From Vineibacter terrae (GTDB taxonomy: Bacteria > Pseudomonadota > Alphaproteobacteria > Reyranellales > Reyranellaceae): DNA of 64,000 bases. The notes below the pieces were generated by a model. It saw only the letters and a program-made list of their open reading frames with translations, did no database searches and had not been told where the DNA came from. The stretch covers positions 1 through 64,000 of the forward strand of contig NZ_VDUZ01000046.1 in the NCBI RefSeq assembly GCF_008039615.1, in the 5' to 3' direction. This document shows positions 1 through 8,428 of this stretch, in pieces. The position numbers were made by a program, and so were the translations under genes. Positions within the stretch are counted from its first letter, which is position 1. Each line of letters begins with the position of its first letter.

Positions 1-118
1 ACTCTGCCGGGGCACGGATCCTCGCTTGGTGCTCTGGGCACTGGATCAATGGGTGGCTCCCGGCAGGCGGCCCGACCCGGTCACTCTAGACCGGGCCTCT
101 TGCGCTTCAACTGGTACA

Positions 119-187
119 GGGATCTCCTGCGAATAGCGCACCGTGTGTCTTGCCGCAGGAGATCCCTCGCTGCGCTCGGGATGACAG
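119..187. repeat. palindromic repeat family P, copy A, left end truncated
   Basis: The right arm (GCAGGAGATCCCTCGCTGCG, continuing to GGGATGACAG) is complete, but only the inner part of the left arm (GGGATCTCCTGCG) is present; the outer part has been replaced by unrelated bases. The central GCACCGTG is typical of the family. It lies downstream of the leftward reductase gene, and the first 242 bases hold no gene I can support. Confidence 0.85.
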
Positions 188-242
188 GTGGGGCGGAAGC
201 GCGGCGTCGCGCGATATGCCCATGCGCGCGCCGCTTTGCGGA

Positions 243-1187
243 TCACAGGTCGAGCACCAGCTTCTCCGACTTGGCGCCCGAGCAGCAGATCATCATCGCG
301 GTGTTCGCTGCCCGCTCGGCGTCGCTGAGCACCAGGTCGCGGTGGTCGGGGGTGCCGCCAAGCACCGTCACCTGGCACTCGCCGCAGATCCCGGCTTCGC
401 AGGAAGAGGTTGCCGCTATGCCTGCCGCCTGCACGGTCTCGAGAATGGATTTCCCGGGCGGAACTGTCAGGACCCGGCCGCTCCGGGCCAGCTCGATCAG
501 GAAGCCGCCCGGCGGCGGGCCGTCGTCCACGGGTTGGAAGTATTCGACATGAGCGCGCGCGGGTGGCAGCCCGGTCGCGGCGACGGCGCTGTTGAAGGCG
601 GCCAGCATCGGCTTGGGGCCGCAGCAGTAGAAATGCGCATCGGCGGTCGAGCGGATCAGCGCGGCGATGTCGAGGAAGCCGGCGTGCTCGTCGTCGACGC
701 GCAGGTCGACCCGGTCGCCATGGGCTGCGATGTCGTCCAGGAAGGCAGCCATGCTGCGCGTGCGGCAGCAATAGTGCAGTTGCCAGGACTTCCCCAGCCG
801 GTCGAGGCGCTTGGCCATCGACAGCATCGGCGTCACGCCGATGCCGCCTGCGATCAGCACCGAGTGCGCCGCCGCCTCGTCGAGGGCGAAGAGGTTGCGC
901 GGCGCGGAGATGACCAGCCGCTCGCCCGGCAGCACGCTTTCATGCAGATAGCGCGAGCCGCCGCGGCTGTCCGGTTCGCGGGCGACGCCGATCACGTAGC
1001 GATGACGCTCCTCGGGCGCGTTCAGCAGGGAATAGCTGCGGCTCAGGCCGGTCGGCAGGTGCACGTCGATATGGGCGCCGGCTGTGAACGGCGGCAGTGC
1101 GCCGCCGAGCGCCCGCATCTCGAGGCGGCGGATGGCGTCCGTCTCCCATGTGATCGTGGTGACGCGGACTTCAATTCGATTGCTCAC
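243..1187 (-). CDS. PDR/VanB-family oxygenase reductase
   Basis: Probable electron-transfer partner of a Rieske oxygenase, passing electrons from NAD(P)H through a flavin to a [2Fe-2S] centre. The 314-residue protein has the phthalate-dioxygenase-reductase order: a flavin-binding barrel with RSYSLL (R50-L55), a nucleotide-binding domain with GGIGVTP (114-120) and CCGP (188-191), and a C-terminal plant-type ferredoxin domain with C263, C268, C271 and C301. The start is GTG with GGAAGG a little upstream. It is transcribed away from the Rieske oxygenase gene across a shared region holding a palindromic operator candidate, so the two probably form one enzyme. Family is clear; the substrate is inferred only from context. 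Confidence 0.9.
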   Translation of the reverse strand: MSNRIEVRVTTITWETDAIRRLEMRALGGALPPFTAGAHIDVHLPTGLSRSYSLLNAPEERHRYVIGVAREPDSRGGSRYLHESVLPGERLVISAPRNLFALDEAAAHSVLIAGGIGVTPMLSMAKRLDRLGKSWQLHYCCRTRSMAAFLDDIAAHGDRVDLRVDDEHAGFLDIAALIRSTADAHFYCCGPKPMLAAFNSAVAATGLPPARAHVEYFQPVDDGPPPGGFLIELARSGRVLTVPPGKSILETVQAAGIAATSSCEAGICGECQVTVLGGTPDHRDLVLSDAERAANTAMMICCSGAKSEKLVLDL

Positions 1188-1278
1188 AGGGGCGTCGCCT
1201 TCCGTTCAACCGGCCCGGTCCGCCCGCATCAAAAAATGATGGCGGGCGTTCAGGGCAGGGTATACAGTTTGTCAATTA

Positions 1279-1295
1279 ACGGAATATAATTCCGT
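1279..1295. promoter_or_regulatory. candidate IclR-type operator
   Basis: Perfect inverted repeat ACGGAAT-ATA-ATTCCGT (7+3+7) in the divergent region between the reductase and the Rieske oxygenase. IclR-family operators are often short palindromes of the GGAAnnnnTTCC kind, and two IclR genes lie within 7 kb. A further GGAAT half site follows at 1300-1304. A related palindrome occurs at 8314-8326. Confidence 0.55.
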
Positions 1296-1383
1296 TTTTG
1301 GAATGACGTCAAGCCGGCTCCGCCGGCGGCTCCAGCCGAGCCTTTCTTCAGCAACCTCAATTGGCAGCCAGGGAGAGAGACGG

Positions 1384-2727
1384 ATGCTATCGAAGGAAAA
1401 CAACGAGCTGATCTGCCGGGTCGGGCCGGGAACGCCGATGGGCAATCTGATGCGGCAGTACTGGGTGCCGGCCCTGCCGTCGAACGAGTTTTCCGGGCCC
1501 GACCGCCTGCCCAAGCGCATGCGTCTGCTGGGCGAGAATCTCGTGATGTTCCGCGACAGCAAGGGCCGCATGGGCGCGCTCGAGGAATACTGCCCGCACC
1601 GCGGCGCCAGCCTCTACTTCGGTCGCAACGAGGACGGCGGTCTGCGCTGCTCCTATCACGGATGGAAGTTCGACATCACGGGCGCCTGCCTCGATGCGCC
1701 CTCCGAGCAGCCGGAGCGGCGGGAGCGCTTCTGCGCCAACATCAAGGCCCGAGCCTATCCCTGCCACGAGGTGAACCACATGGTGTGGGTGTACATGGGT
1801 CCGCGCAAGGAGCCGCCGCCGTTCCCCGCCTTCGAGATCAACACGCTTCCGGCCGATCATGTCGGCCACCCGCGGATCATGATGGAGGAGGCGAACTGGC
1901 TGCAGAACATGGAGGGCGATCTCGATTCGGCGCATCTGGATTGGGTGCACCGGCGTCTGACCGAGGAGAGCCCGAAGCCGGAGAAGGGCATTCGCGGCTT
2001 CTGGAACCCGACCGGCCGGCCGCCGGTGCTCGACGTCGCGCCGACCGACTACGGCGTGTTCTATTCCGCGCGCCGCGTGCTGAAGGACGGTGACGAATGG
2101 CACCGGATCAATCAGTACATCTTCCCGTTCCACACCATGATCACGGTCGGCGACGGCACGGTGAACCTGCGCTCCTTCGTGCCCGTCGACGACGAGCACG
2201 CGATGCTGATATCGCAGACCGGGCATCCCACCCAGCGCCTTTCGAACGAGGCGATGAACGCGCATGGCACCATGTTCGACGAGGTCGGCGGCTTCGTGGA
2301 GCGCACCAACGATCCGCGCACCTACTTCCTGACCAAGGCCAACAAGCGCAACGACTACGGCCGGGACCTCAAGGCCCAGGCCGAGACGATGTTCTGCGGC
2401 ATCCCTTTCGTCGGCAATCTGCAGGACCGCGCCATGACGGAGCTGATGACGAATGAGCGCGGCGAGGCCATCTACGATCGCACCAAGGAGCATCTGGGAT
2501 CATCGGATGCCATGATCGTGGCAGTGCGGCGGCAGCTCATCAACGCGGCGACGCGGCTGCGTGACGAGGGCAAGGTGCCGGCCAATGTCGACAACGTCGA
2601 GCTCGACAGGGTGCGGTCGGCATCGCTGCGCTATCCTGCCGGCGCCGATTGGAAGGCTCTCAGCGCGCCGGCGCGGCGCGTCAATCCGGACCAGCCGTCG
2701 GCGGCCGATGTGCCGCTGATCCTGTGA
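1384..2727 (+). CDS. Rieske non-heme iron aromatic oxygenase, alpha subunit
   Basis: Terminal oxygenase that hydroxylates or O-demethylates an aromatic acid, of the phthalate 4,5-dioxygenase type. The 447-residue protein starts with a Rieske domain carrying C70-x-H72 and C89-x2-H92. The mononuclear iron site follows as N171 to H189 with D181, H184 and H189. ATG at 1384 was chosen because the protein then begins as family members do (MLSKENNELICRVGPGTPMG) and GAGAGA lies just upstream; an upstream in-frame ATG at 1303 would add 27 unlike residues. With the divergent reductase it would make a two-component oxygenase. The substrate cannot be read from sequence; LigK and LigJ homologues downstream point to a benzoate- or phthalate-like acid feeding the protocatechuate or gallate meta-cleavage route. 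Confidence 0.9.
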   Translation: MLSKENNELICRVGPGTPMGNLMRQYWVPALPSNEFSGPDRLPKRMRLLGENLVMFRDSKGRMGALEEYCPHRGASLYFGRNEDGGLRCSYHGWKFDITGACLDAPSEQPERRERFCANIKARAYPCHEVNHMVWVYMGPRKEPPPFPAFEINTLPADHVGHPRIMMEEANWLQNMEGDLDSAHLDWVHRRLTEESPKPEKGIRGFWNPTGRPPVLDVAPTDYGVFYSARRVLKDGDEWHRINQYIFPFHTMITVGDGTVNLRSFVPVDDEHAMLISQTGHPTQRLSNEAMNAHGTMFDEVGGFVERTNDPRTYFLTKANKRNDYGRDLKAQAETMFCGIPFVGNLQDRAMTELMTNERGEAIYDRTKEHLGSSDAMIVAVRRQLINAATRLRDEGKVPANVDNVELDRVRSASLRYPAGADWKALSAPARRVNPDQPSAADVPLIL

Positions 2728-2745
2728 TCGGCAACGGGGAGGAGC

Positions 2746-3447
2746 ATGATGAAACCGACAGTGGTGCGATCGTTCGCCCGTGCGGGGAAGGATGTGATCG
2801 ATGGGCTCGGCGCGCTTGGCGTGTCGACGGCGCACGAGGCGTTCGGACGCAATGGATTGATGCGGCCCTATCTGCGGCCGATCTATCCGGGCGCGGCGAT
2901 CGCAGGCTCGGCCGTGACCGTGCTGGTCCATCCCGGCGACAACTGGACCATCCACGTGGCCGTCGAGCAATGCCAGCCCGGTGACATCATGGTGGTGGGC
3001 GTCAGCTCGGAGAACGAGGACGGCATGTTCGGCGAGCTGCTGGCGACCGCGCTGGTGGCACGCGGCGTGCGCGGGCTGGTGATCGATGCCGGCGTCCGCG
3101 ACGTGCGGCATCTGACCGAGATGAAGTTTCCGGTCTGGTCACGCGCGGTTTCCGCCAAGGGCACCGTGAAGGCGACCCTGGGCAACGTGAACCTGCCCGT
3201 CGTGTGCGCCGGCATGCTCGTGCATGCCGGCGACGTGATCGTGGCTGACGACGATGGTGTCGTCGTGGTGCCGGTCGCTGCCGCCGCTGGTGTGCTGGAG
3301 GCGGGCCGGGCGCGTGAGGCGAAGGAGGCCGGGTCGCGCAAGAAGCTGGCCGAAGGCGCGCTCAGCCTCGATCTTGGCGGCATGCGCGAGAAGCTGAAGG
3401 CGCTCGGCCTGACCTATGTCGACAAGGTGGAGGATGCGGGCGTCTGA
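2746..3447 (+). CDS. ligK: 4-carboxy-4-hydroxy-2-oxoadipate aldolase (RraA/LigK family)
   Basis: Probable class II pyruvate aldolase splitting 4-carboxy-4-hydroxy-2-oxoadipate into pyruvate and oxaloacetate, the last step of the protocatechuate 4,5-cleavage and gallate pathways. The 233-residue protein has the HMG/CHA aldolase fold motifs: [13 protein letters not shown] near residue 48, [13 protein letters not shown] near 65, GELLATA near 91 and [12 protein letters not shown] near 108, the last holding the Arg and Asp expected at the pyruvate/metal site. It starts 18 bases after the Rieske stop, so the two are co-transcribed. The resemblance to Sphingobium LigK as I remember it is strong. RraA-like proteins without aldolase activity exist, but the intact motif and the LigJ neighbour argue for the enzyme. 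Confidence 0.85.
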   Translation: MMKPTVVRSFARAGKDVIDGLGALGVSTAHEAFGRNGLMRPYLRPIYPGAAIAGSAVTVLVHPGDNWTIHVAVEQCQPGDIMVVGVSSENEDGMFGELLATALVARGVRGLVIDAGVRDVRHLTEMKFPVWSRAVSAKGTVKATLGNVNLPVVCAGMLVHAGDVIVADDDGVVVVPVAAAAGVLEAGRAREAKEAGSRKKLAEGALSLDLGGMREKLKALGLTYVDKVEDAGV

Positions 3448-3495
3448 GCATCCTCGGCGTCGGGGGTGCGTCGATGGCGACGCACCCCTGCAGGG

Positions 3496-4524
3496 TCAGC
3501 GGCCCGGCGTGGCCGCAAGCTTCTTCGACAGCCGGCCATAAACCCTGTGGGCGTTGCCCTCGAAGATCTTCTGGCGATCCGCGGCGCTGAGGTTCGGCGT
3601 CGCGTCGATGTAGCGCTTGGTGTCGTCGAAATGGTGCCCGGTCTCGGGATCGATGCCGCGGACGGCGCCGATCATCTCGGAGGCGAACAGGATGTTGTCG
3701 GCTGGAATGACCCGCGTCAGCAGATCGATCCCGGCCTGATGATAGACGCAGGTGTCGAAATAGACGTTCTTCAGCAGCTCGGACAGGGGGGGCCGCTTCA
3801 TGTCCTGCGCCAGGCCGCGGTAGCGGCCCCAATGGTAGGGGATGGCGCCGCCACCGTGCGGGATGATGAACTTCAGGGTCGGGAAGTCCTTGAACAGGTC
3901 CGATGTGATGAACTGCATGAAGGCGGTGGTGTCGCCGTTGATGTAGTGCGCACCGGTGGTGTGGAAATGCGGGTTGCACGACATGCTGACATGGATCATC
4001 GCCGGCACGTCGAGCTCGACCATCTTCTCGTACAGCGGATACCAGGCGTGGTCGCTCAGCGGCGGTCCGTTCCAGTGTCCGCCCGACGGATCGGGGTTCA
4101 GATTGCAGCCGATGAACCCGAACTCATTGACGCACCGTTCCAGCTCGGCGACGCAGTTGGCGGGGGTGACACCCGGCGATTGCGGCAGCTGGCAGACACC
4201 GACGAAGTTCTGGGGGTAGAGGCTGCAGACGCGATGGATCAGCTCATTGCAGGCCTGCGACCATTCCAGGCTGATGGCTTCGTTGCCGATGTGGTGCCCC
4301 ATGCCGGCGGCCCGCGGCGAGAAGATCGTGAGCTGCGTGCCGCGCTCGCGCTGCAGCTTGAGCTGGCCGGTCTCGATGCTTTCACGAATCTGGTCGTCGC
4401 TGATCCGCAGGGCCGTGCGGGCCGGGCCGTGCGCGCCGCTGGCGGCGGCGTCGACCTGCTGCTTGCGGAAGGCGTCCAGCTCGCGCGGCGCCGTCGTGTA
4501 GTGACCGTGGCAATCGATGATCAT
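3496..4524 (-). CDS. ligJ: 4-oxalomesaconate hydratase (LigJ-like amidohydrolase)
   Basis: Probable hydratase converting 4-oxalomesaconate to 4-carboxy-4-hydroxy-2-oxoadipate, the substrate of the neighbouring aldolase. The 342-residue amidohydrolase-superfamily protein begins MIIDCHGHYTT with the metal-binding HxH, and carries FIGCNLNPDPSGGHW, MIHVSMSCNP, IIPHGGGAIPYHWGR and SEMIGAVRGID, all as in LigJ proteins I know. It converges on the aldolase gene and diverges from the gene at 4617, so it is not in the same transcript. ACMSD-like decarboxylases are the main alternative, but the motif set fits LigJ better. Confidence 0.85.
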   Translation of the reverse strand: MIIDCHGHYTTAPRELDAFRKQQVDAAASGAHGPARTALRISDDQIRESIETGQLKLQRERGTQLTIFSPRAAGMGHHIGNEAISLEWSQACNELIHRVCSLYPQNFVGVCQLPQSPGVTPANCVAELERCVNEFGFIGCNLNPDPSGGHWNGPPLSDHAWYPLYEKMVELDVPAMIHVSMSCNPHFHTTGAHYINGDTTAFMQFITSDLFKDFPTLKFIIPHGGGAIPYHWGRYRGLAQDMKRPPLSELLKNVYFDTCVYHQAGIDLLTRVIPADNILFASEMIGAVRGIDPETGHHFDDTKRYIDATPNLSAADRQKIFEGNAHRVYGRLSKKLAATPGR

Positions 4525-4567
4525 GTTCCACCTTGTCGAGCTGCGCTTTCAGGTCATCTAGAATTGC

Positions 4568-4581
4568 ATTCAATTTTGAAT
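4568..4581. promoter_or_regulatory. candidate operator in a divergent promoter region
   Basis: Perfect inverted repeat ATTCAA-TT-TTGAAT midway between the divergent ligJ (start 4524) and the gene at 4617, in an AT-rich stretch within GC-rich DNA. A regulator binding here could control both. Which of the three nearby regulators would use it is unknown. Confidence 0.4.
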
Positions 4582-4616
4582 ACTATCAAGTGAACTTGCA
4601 AGGCTTTGGAGGAACC

Positions 4617-5420
4617 ATGACGGACGAGATCGGATTGGCCAAGCAGTTTGGCCAGTCGCTGACGACGGGCGGCCGCGACCTGCCGGCGCTGCTGGCCGCG
4701 GACGCGACCTTCATGGCGCTCAACGTCACGTTGAGCGGCCGCGATGCGGTGCTGCAGCGGCTGACCGGCAAGGACACCGGTCATGTCTACAGGGAAGCGG
4801 CGTGGACGGATGCGGTCCGCCATGGTGAGGCGGTGCGGATCACGGCCAGGATGCCTGACTCGGCGCCGCAGGCCGGCTACATCCTGCTGCTGCGCTTCCG
4901 GGACGGGCTGGTCGCGGGCATCCAGCAGCAATCCATCCTGCCGGCGCGGCCGGCGCCGGCCACGGCGCTGCGCCTGACACCCGAGCTGAAGGCGCTGGTG
5001 AACGACGCCCTGGCGGCGCGGCATCCGATGCTCCTGGCTTACGTGGATGAAACCGGCCAGCCGGTGGTGTCGTTTCGCGGATCGACGCAGGTGTTCAGCG
5101 ACGTGCAGCTTGCGATCTGGGTGCGTAACGATGGTGGCGGCCTGGTCCGGTCGATCGCGCGCAATCCCAAGGTCGCCCTGATGTATCGCGACGAGGACAA
5201 GAAGGCGACATACCAGTTCCAGGGCCGGGCCTGGGTCGCAGCCGGCGCGCGCGAGCGGCGGCAGGTCTATGAGGCGGCGCACAACGTCGAGCGCGACCAC
5301 GACTTCGCCGAGCTGGGCGTCGCGGTGATCATCGATCTCGACCGGGTCGAAGGGTACGCCGGGCTGTCGCCCGCAGGACAGGTCGGCCGGGTGAACATGC
5401 GGCGCGAGGCAGCCGGGTAG
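4617..5420 (+). CDS. SnoaL/NTF2-like plus PNPOx-like split-barrel protein
   Basis: Function unknown. The 267-residue protein seems to have two parts: an NTF2/SnoaL-like fold at about residues 1-115, and a pyridoxamine 5'-phosphate-oxidase-like split barrel at about 125-250 (LLAYVDETGQPVVSFRG, then AIWVRNDGGGLVRSIARNPK), a flavin- or F420-binding fold. ATG at 4617 is chosen for the GGAGG at 4608-4612; an upstream in-frame ATG at 4533 lacks such a site. It is divergent from ligJ and precedes an IclR regulator, so it is probably an accessory of the aromatic pathway. Domain calls rest on pattern only. Confidence 0.65.
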   Translation: MTDEIGLAKQFGQSLTTGGRDLPALLAADATFMALNVTLSGRDAVLQRLTGKDTGHVYREAAWTDAVRHGEAVRITARMPDSAPQAGYILLLRFRDGLVAGIQQQSILPARPAPATALRLTPELKALVNDALAARHPMLLAYVDETGQPVVSFRGSTQVFSDVQLAIWVRNDGGGLVRSIARNPKVALMYRDEDKKATYQFQGRAWVAAGARERRQVYEAAHNVERDHDFAELGVAVIIDLDRVEGYAGLSPAGQVGRVNMRREAAG

Positions 5421-5518
5421 AGGATCCGCGCCGCGCCCGTGCGCCATATGCCACAGCCCTATCCGTTTGGCGGGGAGTTTGTTCCTATCGGTGACGTTGT
5501 CGCGTAATCTGCTGCGGC

Positions 5519-6448
5519 ATGGATCCCCGCGGGAGACGGGCTTTGGCACGCAGGCAGTTGAGACGACAGGGCGACGACGGCGCCGGCGGCAGCCGGTCCG
5601 CGCCGGTCGAGCGCACCGAGTTCAACCGGTCGGCGGCCCGCGGCCTCGATATCCTGACGGCCTTCACGGTCGGGGACCAGTTCCTGGGCAACGCCGAGAT
5701 CGCGCATCGGACCGGCATCCCCAAGCCGACGGTTTCGCGGATCACCGCCACGCTGACCGAGCTCGGCTATCTCAACTATGACGACAGGATCGGCAAGTAT
5801 GAGATCGGCCCCCGTGTGCTGGCGCTGAGCTATTCTTTGCTGTCGAAGCTGCAGGTCCACACCCATGCCCGCCCGTTCATGGAGGAGCTGGCGCGCGAAT
5901 CGAACTGCGTCGTCGGCCTCAGCATCCTTGATGGCCTGAACGTCGTCTTCATCGAATCGGCGCTCGGCGACCACCCCCATGCAAGGCGCGCATCCGTCGG
6001 GTTCCGTGTGCCGATCGCCTTCACGGCGATGGGATGGTCCTGCATCGCGGCGATGAACCTGGCCGAGCGCGCCGAGACCTTGCGCAAGATCGAGGCGGCC
6101 TATCCGAAGCAGGCGGCCGAGATCCTGCGCAACATCCAGCAGGCGATCGCCGATGTCTGGAAGCATGGCTACTGCATATCCCTGGGCGCGTTGTCCCCGG
6201 GATCGAATGCCGTCGGCGTTCCTTACCTGCACCCCGACGGCCGGCACATCCTGGCCTTCAACATGACCGCGCCCGACAGCGTGCTCACCCGACGTGCCAT
6301 CGAAACGAAATGGGGCCCTCGGCTGGTGCGCCTCGTGCAGCGCCTGAGCACCACCGTTGCCGGCCGTCCGCTTGCCGATGCGGACTCCGGCGCGGCGGCG
6401 GCAACCGGTGGCCGCGCGCCGGCGGCGCAACATGCAGCTTCGGATTGA
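5519..6448 (+). CDS. IclR-family transcriptional regulator
   Basis: Likely controls the adjacent aromatic-acid genes. The 309-residue protein has about 35 basic, poorly conserved N-terminal residues, a winged HTH at about 42-100 (RSAARGLDILTAF, then PKPTVSRITATLTELGYL), and the IclR effector-binding domain after that (RPFMEELARESNCVVGLS; IAFTAMGWSCIAAM; SLGALSPGSNAVGVP). Its recognition helix nearly matches that of the IclR protein encoded at 7278-8204, so both may bind similar operators. The true start could lie a little downstream, since the first 35 residues look dispensable. Confidence 0.88.
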   Translation: MDPRGRRALARRQLRRQGDDGAGGSRSAPVERTEFNRSAARGLDILTAFTVGDQFLGNAEIAHRTGIPKPTVSRITATLTELGYLNYDDRIGKYEIGPRVLALSYSLLSKLQVHTHARPFMEELARESNCVVGLSILDGLNVVFIESALGDHPHARRASVGFRVPIAFTAMGWSCIAAMNLAERAETLRKIEAAYPKQAAEILRNIQQAIADVWKHGYCISLGALSPGSNAVGVPYLHPDGRHILAFNMTAPDSVLTRRAIETKWGPRLVRLVQRLSTTVAGRPLADADSGAAAATGGRAPAAQHAASD

Positions 6449-6495
6449 GGCTGCGGTGTGAATTGACCGCCGACTGGTGCTAATATGCGCGTGCG

Positions 6496-7227
6496 GTGCG
6501 ATGGACGGCTCTGATGAAGTCTCGTGAAGCGGTTCAAAACGGCGGCGCTGTCGAGCGGGTGCAGCGGGAGCTGCGGGGACGGATCGCGCGAGGGCTGCTG
6601 CTGCCGGGCGAACAGATCCGTCAGGAGGAGATGGCAGAGGAGTTCGGCGTCAGCCGGGTCCCATTGCGCGAGGCGCTCACGATCCTGGCCGACCAGGGGA
6701 TGCTGGAGCATCACCACAATCGCGGCTACTTCGTCGCCAAGCGCGTGCCGGAGGAGCTTCACCAGCTCTTCTGCATGCTGGACCTGCTCGAGGGCGAGCT
6801 CGTCAAGGCCATGGACTGGCCGTCAAAGGACGAGATCAGCCAGCTTCGGGCGCTGAACCGCCAGATGGCAGCGCTCGCGGATCGGCCCGACTGGACCGAC
6901 ATGATCCCGCTCAACCGCCAGTTCCACTTCAAGGTGTTCGGGCTGACGCACTACCAGCTGATCCTGCGCGAAGTGGAGCGCTTGTGGTCGATGACTGACG
7001 TGTATATCGCCGGGAAGCTGGCGCTGCCCGAGGCACGCCATAGGACGATCCGCGAGCACGATCAGATCATCGCCGCACTGGTGGCGCGGGACCACAAGGC
7101 GGTGGCGGCCGCCGTCGAGCTGCATCGGGCGAACACCGCCACGCGCCCCGCGCCAACGGGGGCGATGACGTCCGGCCGCGCTGCGCGCCGGGTCAAGCCG
7201 GGAGTGCGAAAAGGACAGGTGGGCTGA
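6496..7227 (+). CDS. GntR-family regulator with FCD domain
   Basis: DNA-binding repressor or activator sensing a small carboxylate or amino acid. A GntR winged HTH covers about residues 18-85 (LRGRIARGLLLPGEQIRQEE and EFGVSRVPLREALTILADQG), followed by a helical FCD-type effector domain (LFCMLDLLEGELVKAMDW; NRQFHFKVFGLTHYQLILREVERL; REHDQIIAALVARD) whose D/H residues usually bind a metal. Length 243 from a GTG at 6496; an ATG at 6514 gives 237 residues and is an equal alternative, neither having a strong ribosome site. It sits between two IclR genes, 47 bp after the first, suggesting layered control of the catabolic cluster. Confidence 0.85.
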   Translation: MRWTALMKSREAVQNGGAVERVQRELRGRIARGLLLPGEQIRQEEMAEEFGVSRVPLREALTILADQGMLEHHHNRGYFVAKRVPEELHQLFCMLDLLEGELVKAMDWPSKDEISQLRALNRQMAALADRPDWTDMIPLNRQFHFKVFGLTHYQLILREVERLWSMTDVYIAGKLALPEARHRTIREHDQIIAALVARDHKAVAAAVELHRANTATRPAPTGAMTSGRAARRVKPGVRKGQVG

Positions 7228-7277
7228 CGGGCCCGGCAGGCCAGCGCGGCGTGGCGCCGCGCTGGTGGTGCGCGCAA

Positions 7278-8204
7278 TCAGCCGCGGCCGACCGCGCGGG
7301 GGCCGTTGGGCGTGGACGCGCGGCCGGCAAGGCCGTTGCGCACCTCGCGGGCCAGCCGCACCAGCCGTGGTCCCCATTCCTGCTCGAGGCGCTCGCGCGA
7401 TACCTGGTAGATCGGCGCCGAGACGCCGAAGCCGAAGAACGTTTCGCCGTCCGGGCTGCGCAGCGGCGCGCCGACGCCGCACAGCTCGGGCACCCAGTCG
7501 GCCCAGGAGAGGCAGAAGCCGCGCTCGGCGATCTCCTTCTCGGCCTTGTCGATGTCCGCCTTGGTCTTGGTCCAGTCATCGCGCCAGCGGCGGCGGATCG
7601 AGTCGAGCAGGCGGCTCTTCTCCGGCTCGGGCAGCACGGCGAGATAGGCCCGCCCCATCGCCGTCGAGGCGATCGGCATGCGCGAGCCGACGTCGAAGGT
7701 GACGCCGACGGCGGATGGGCCGCGATGCGACTCCAGCCAGATCATCGAATGGCGGTCGCGGCCGCCCAGCGCCACCGAGCAGTTCAGCGCCTGAGCCATC
7801 TGCTGCATCGGCCCGCGCGCCACGTGGCGCACATCCATGTTGGCCAGCGAGGCGTAGCCCAGCGCCAGCACCGAGGGGCCCAGCTCGTACTTCCGGAAGC
7901 GGCGCATGTAGATCAGATAGCCCAGCTCTGTCAGCGTATGGGTGAGCCGCGCCACGGTGGGCTTGGGCAGGCCGGTGCGGGCGGCGATCTCCTGGTTGCC
8001 CAGCATGCCGTCACCGGCATGGAAGGCGCGCAGGATGTCCAGGCCACGGGCCAGCGCGGTCACGAACTGACGGTCCTTGCTGCCATCCTCTTCCAGAGCC
8101 GGTGTGTGCGCCGCGGGGGCGATCGCCTTGGGCATGCGCGCAACCGGGCTGGTGGGGGGAACAGGGACGGGGGCGCGTCGGGCGCCGACGATCTGCTGGC
8201 TCAT
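7278..8204 (-). CDS. IclR-family transcriptional regulator
   Basis: Second IclR protein of the region, 308 residues from ATG at 8204, chosen because AGGAAA lies 5-6 bases upstream; longer in-frame starts up to 8351 lack one and would run across the candidate operator. The HTH at about 50-105 contains LPKPTVARLTHTLTELGYLI, very like that of the gene at 5519. The effector domain follows (PMQQMAQALNCSVALGG; RMPIASTAMGRAYLAV; CLSWADWVPELCGVGAPL). A Pro/Ala-rich N-terminal tail of about 45 residues is unusual. It is divergent from the HDAC-like gene across 224 bp holding a GCAATATAATTGC palindrome, suggesting autoregulation. Confidence 0.87.
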   Translation of the reverse strand: MSQQIVGARRAPVPVPPTSPVARMPKAIAPAAHTPALEEDGSKDRQFVTALARGLDILRAFHAGDGMLGNQEIAARTGLPKPTVARLTHTLTELGYLIYMRRFRKYELGPSVLALGYASLANMDVRHVARGPMQQMAQALNCSVALGGRDRHSMIWLESHRGPSAVGVTFDVGSRMPIASTAMGRAYLAVLPEPEKSRLLDSIRRRWRDDWTKTKADIDKAEKEIAERGFCLSWADWVPELCGVGAPLRSPDGETFFGFGVSAPIYQVSRERLEQEWGPRLVRLAREVRNGLAGRASTPNGPRAVGRG

Positions 8205-8313
8205 GGGGTTTCCTACGGAACGTTGTTTCGCGAAGCGAGGGGTATCTGCCACGGTCATTGCGGCGGCGCAACATGTCAGGAATAATCTTCTGCTATGCAC
8301 AAGCGTAAGGGGC

Positions 8314-8326
8314 GCAATATAATTGC
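8314..8326. promoter_or_regulatory. candidate IclR-type operator
   Basis: Perfect palindrome GCAAT-ATA-ATTGC, 110 bp upstream of the IclR start and about 100 bp upstream of the divergent deacetylase gene. It shares the core AATATAATT with the palindrome at 1279-1295. Confidence 0.45.
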
Positions 8327-8428
8327 TCTGTATGTGCAGATGAGAAATCACGCCGAATCCGCTGAAGTGGTTATGTATGCGACGCCACGCTTCCTTTCCG
8401 CGGGTGCGCTCGCTATGACCAGATCATT

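Noticed and set aside
46-771. Long arginine- and alanine-rich open frames opposite or out of phase with recognised genes, here and throughout
   Set aside because: In high-GC coding DNA such shadow frames are expected; their composition (runs of R, A, P, G) and lack of motifs mark them as non-coding.
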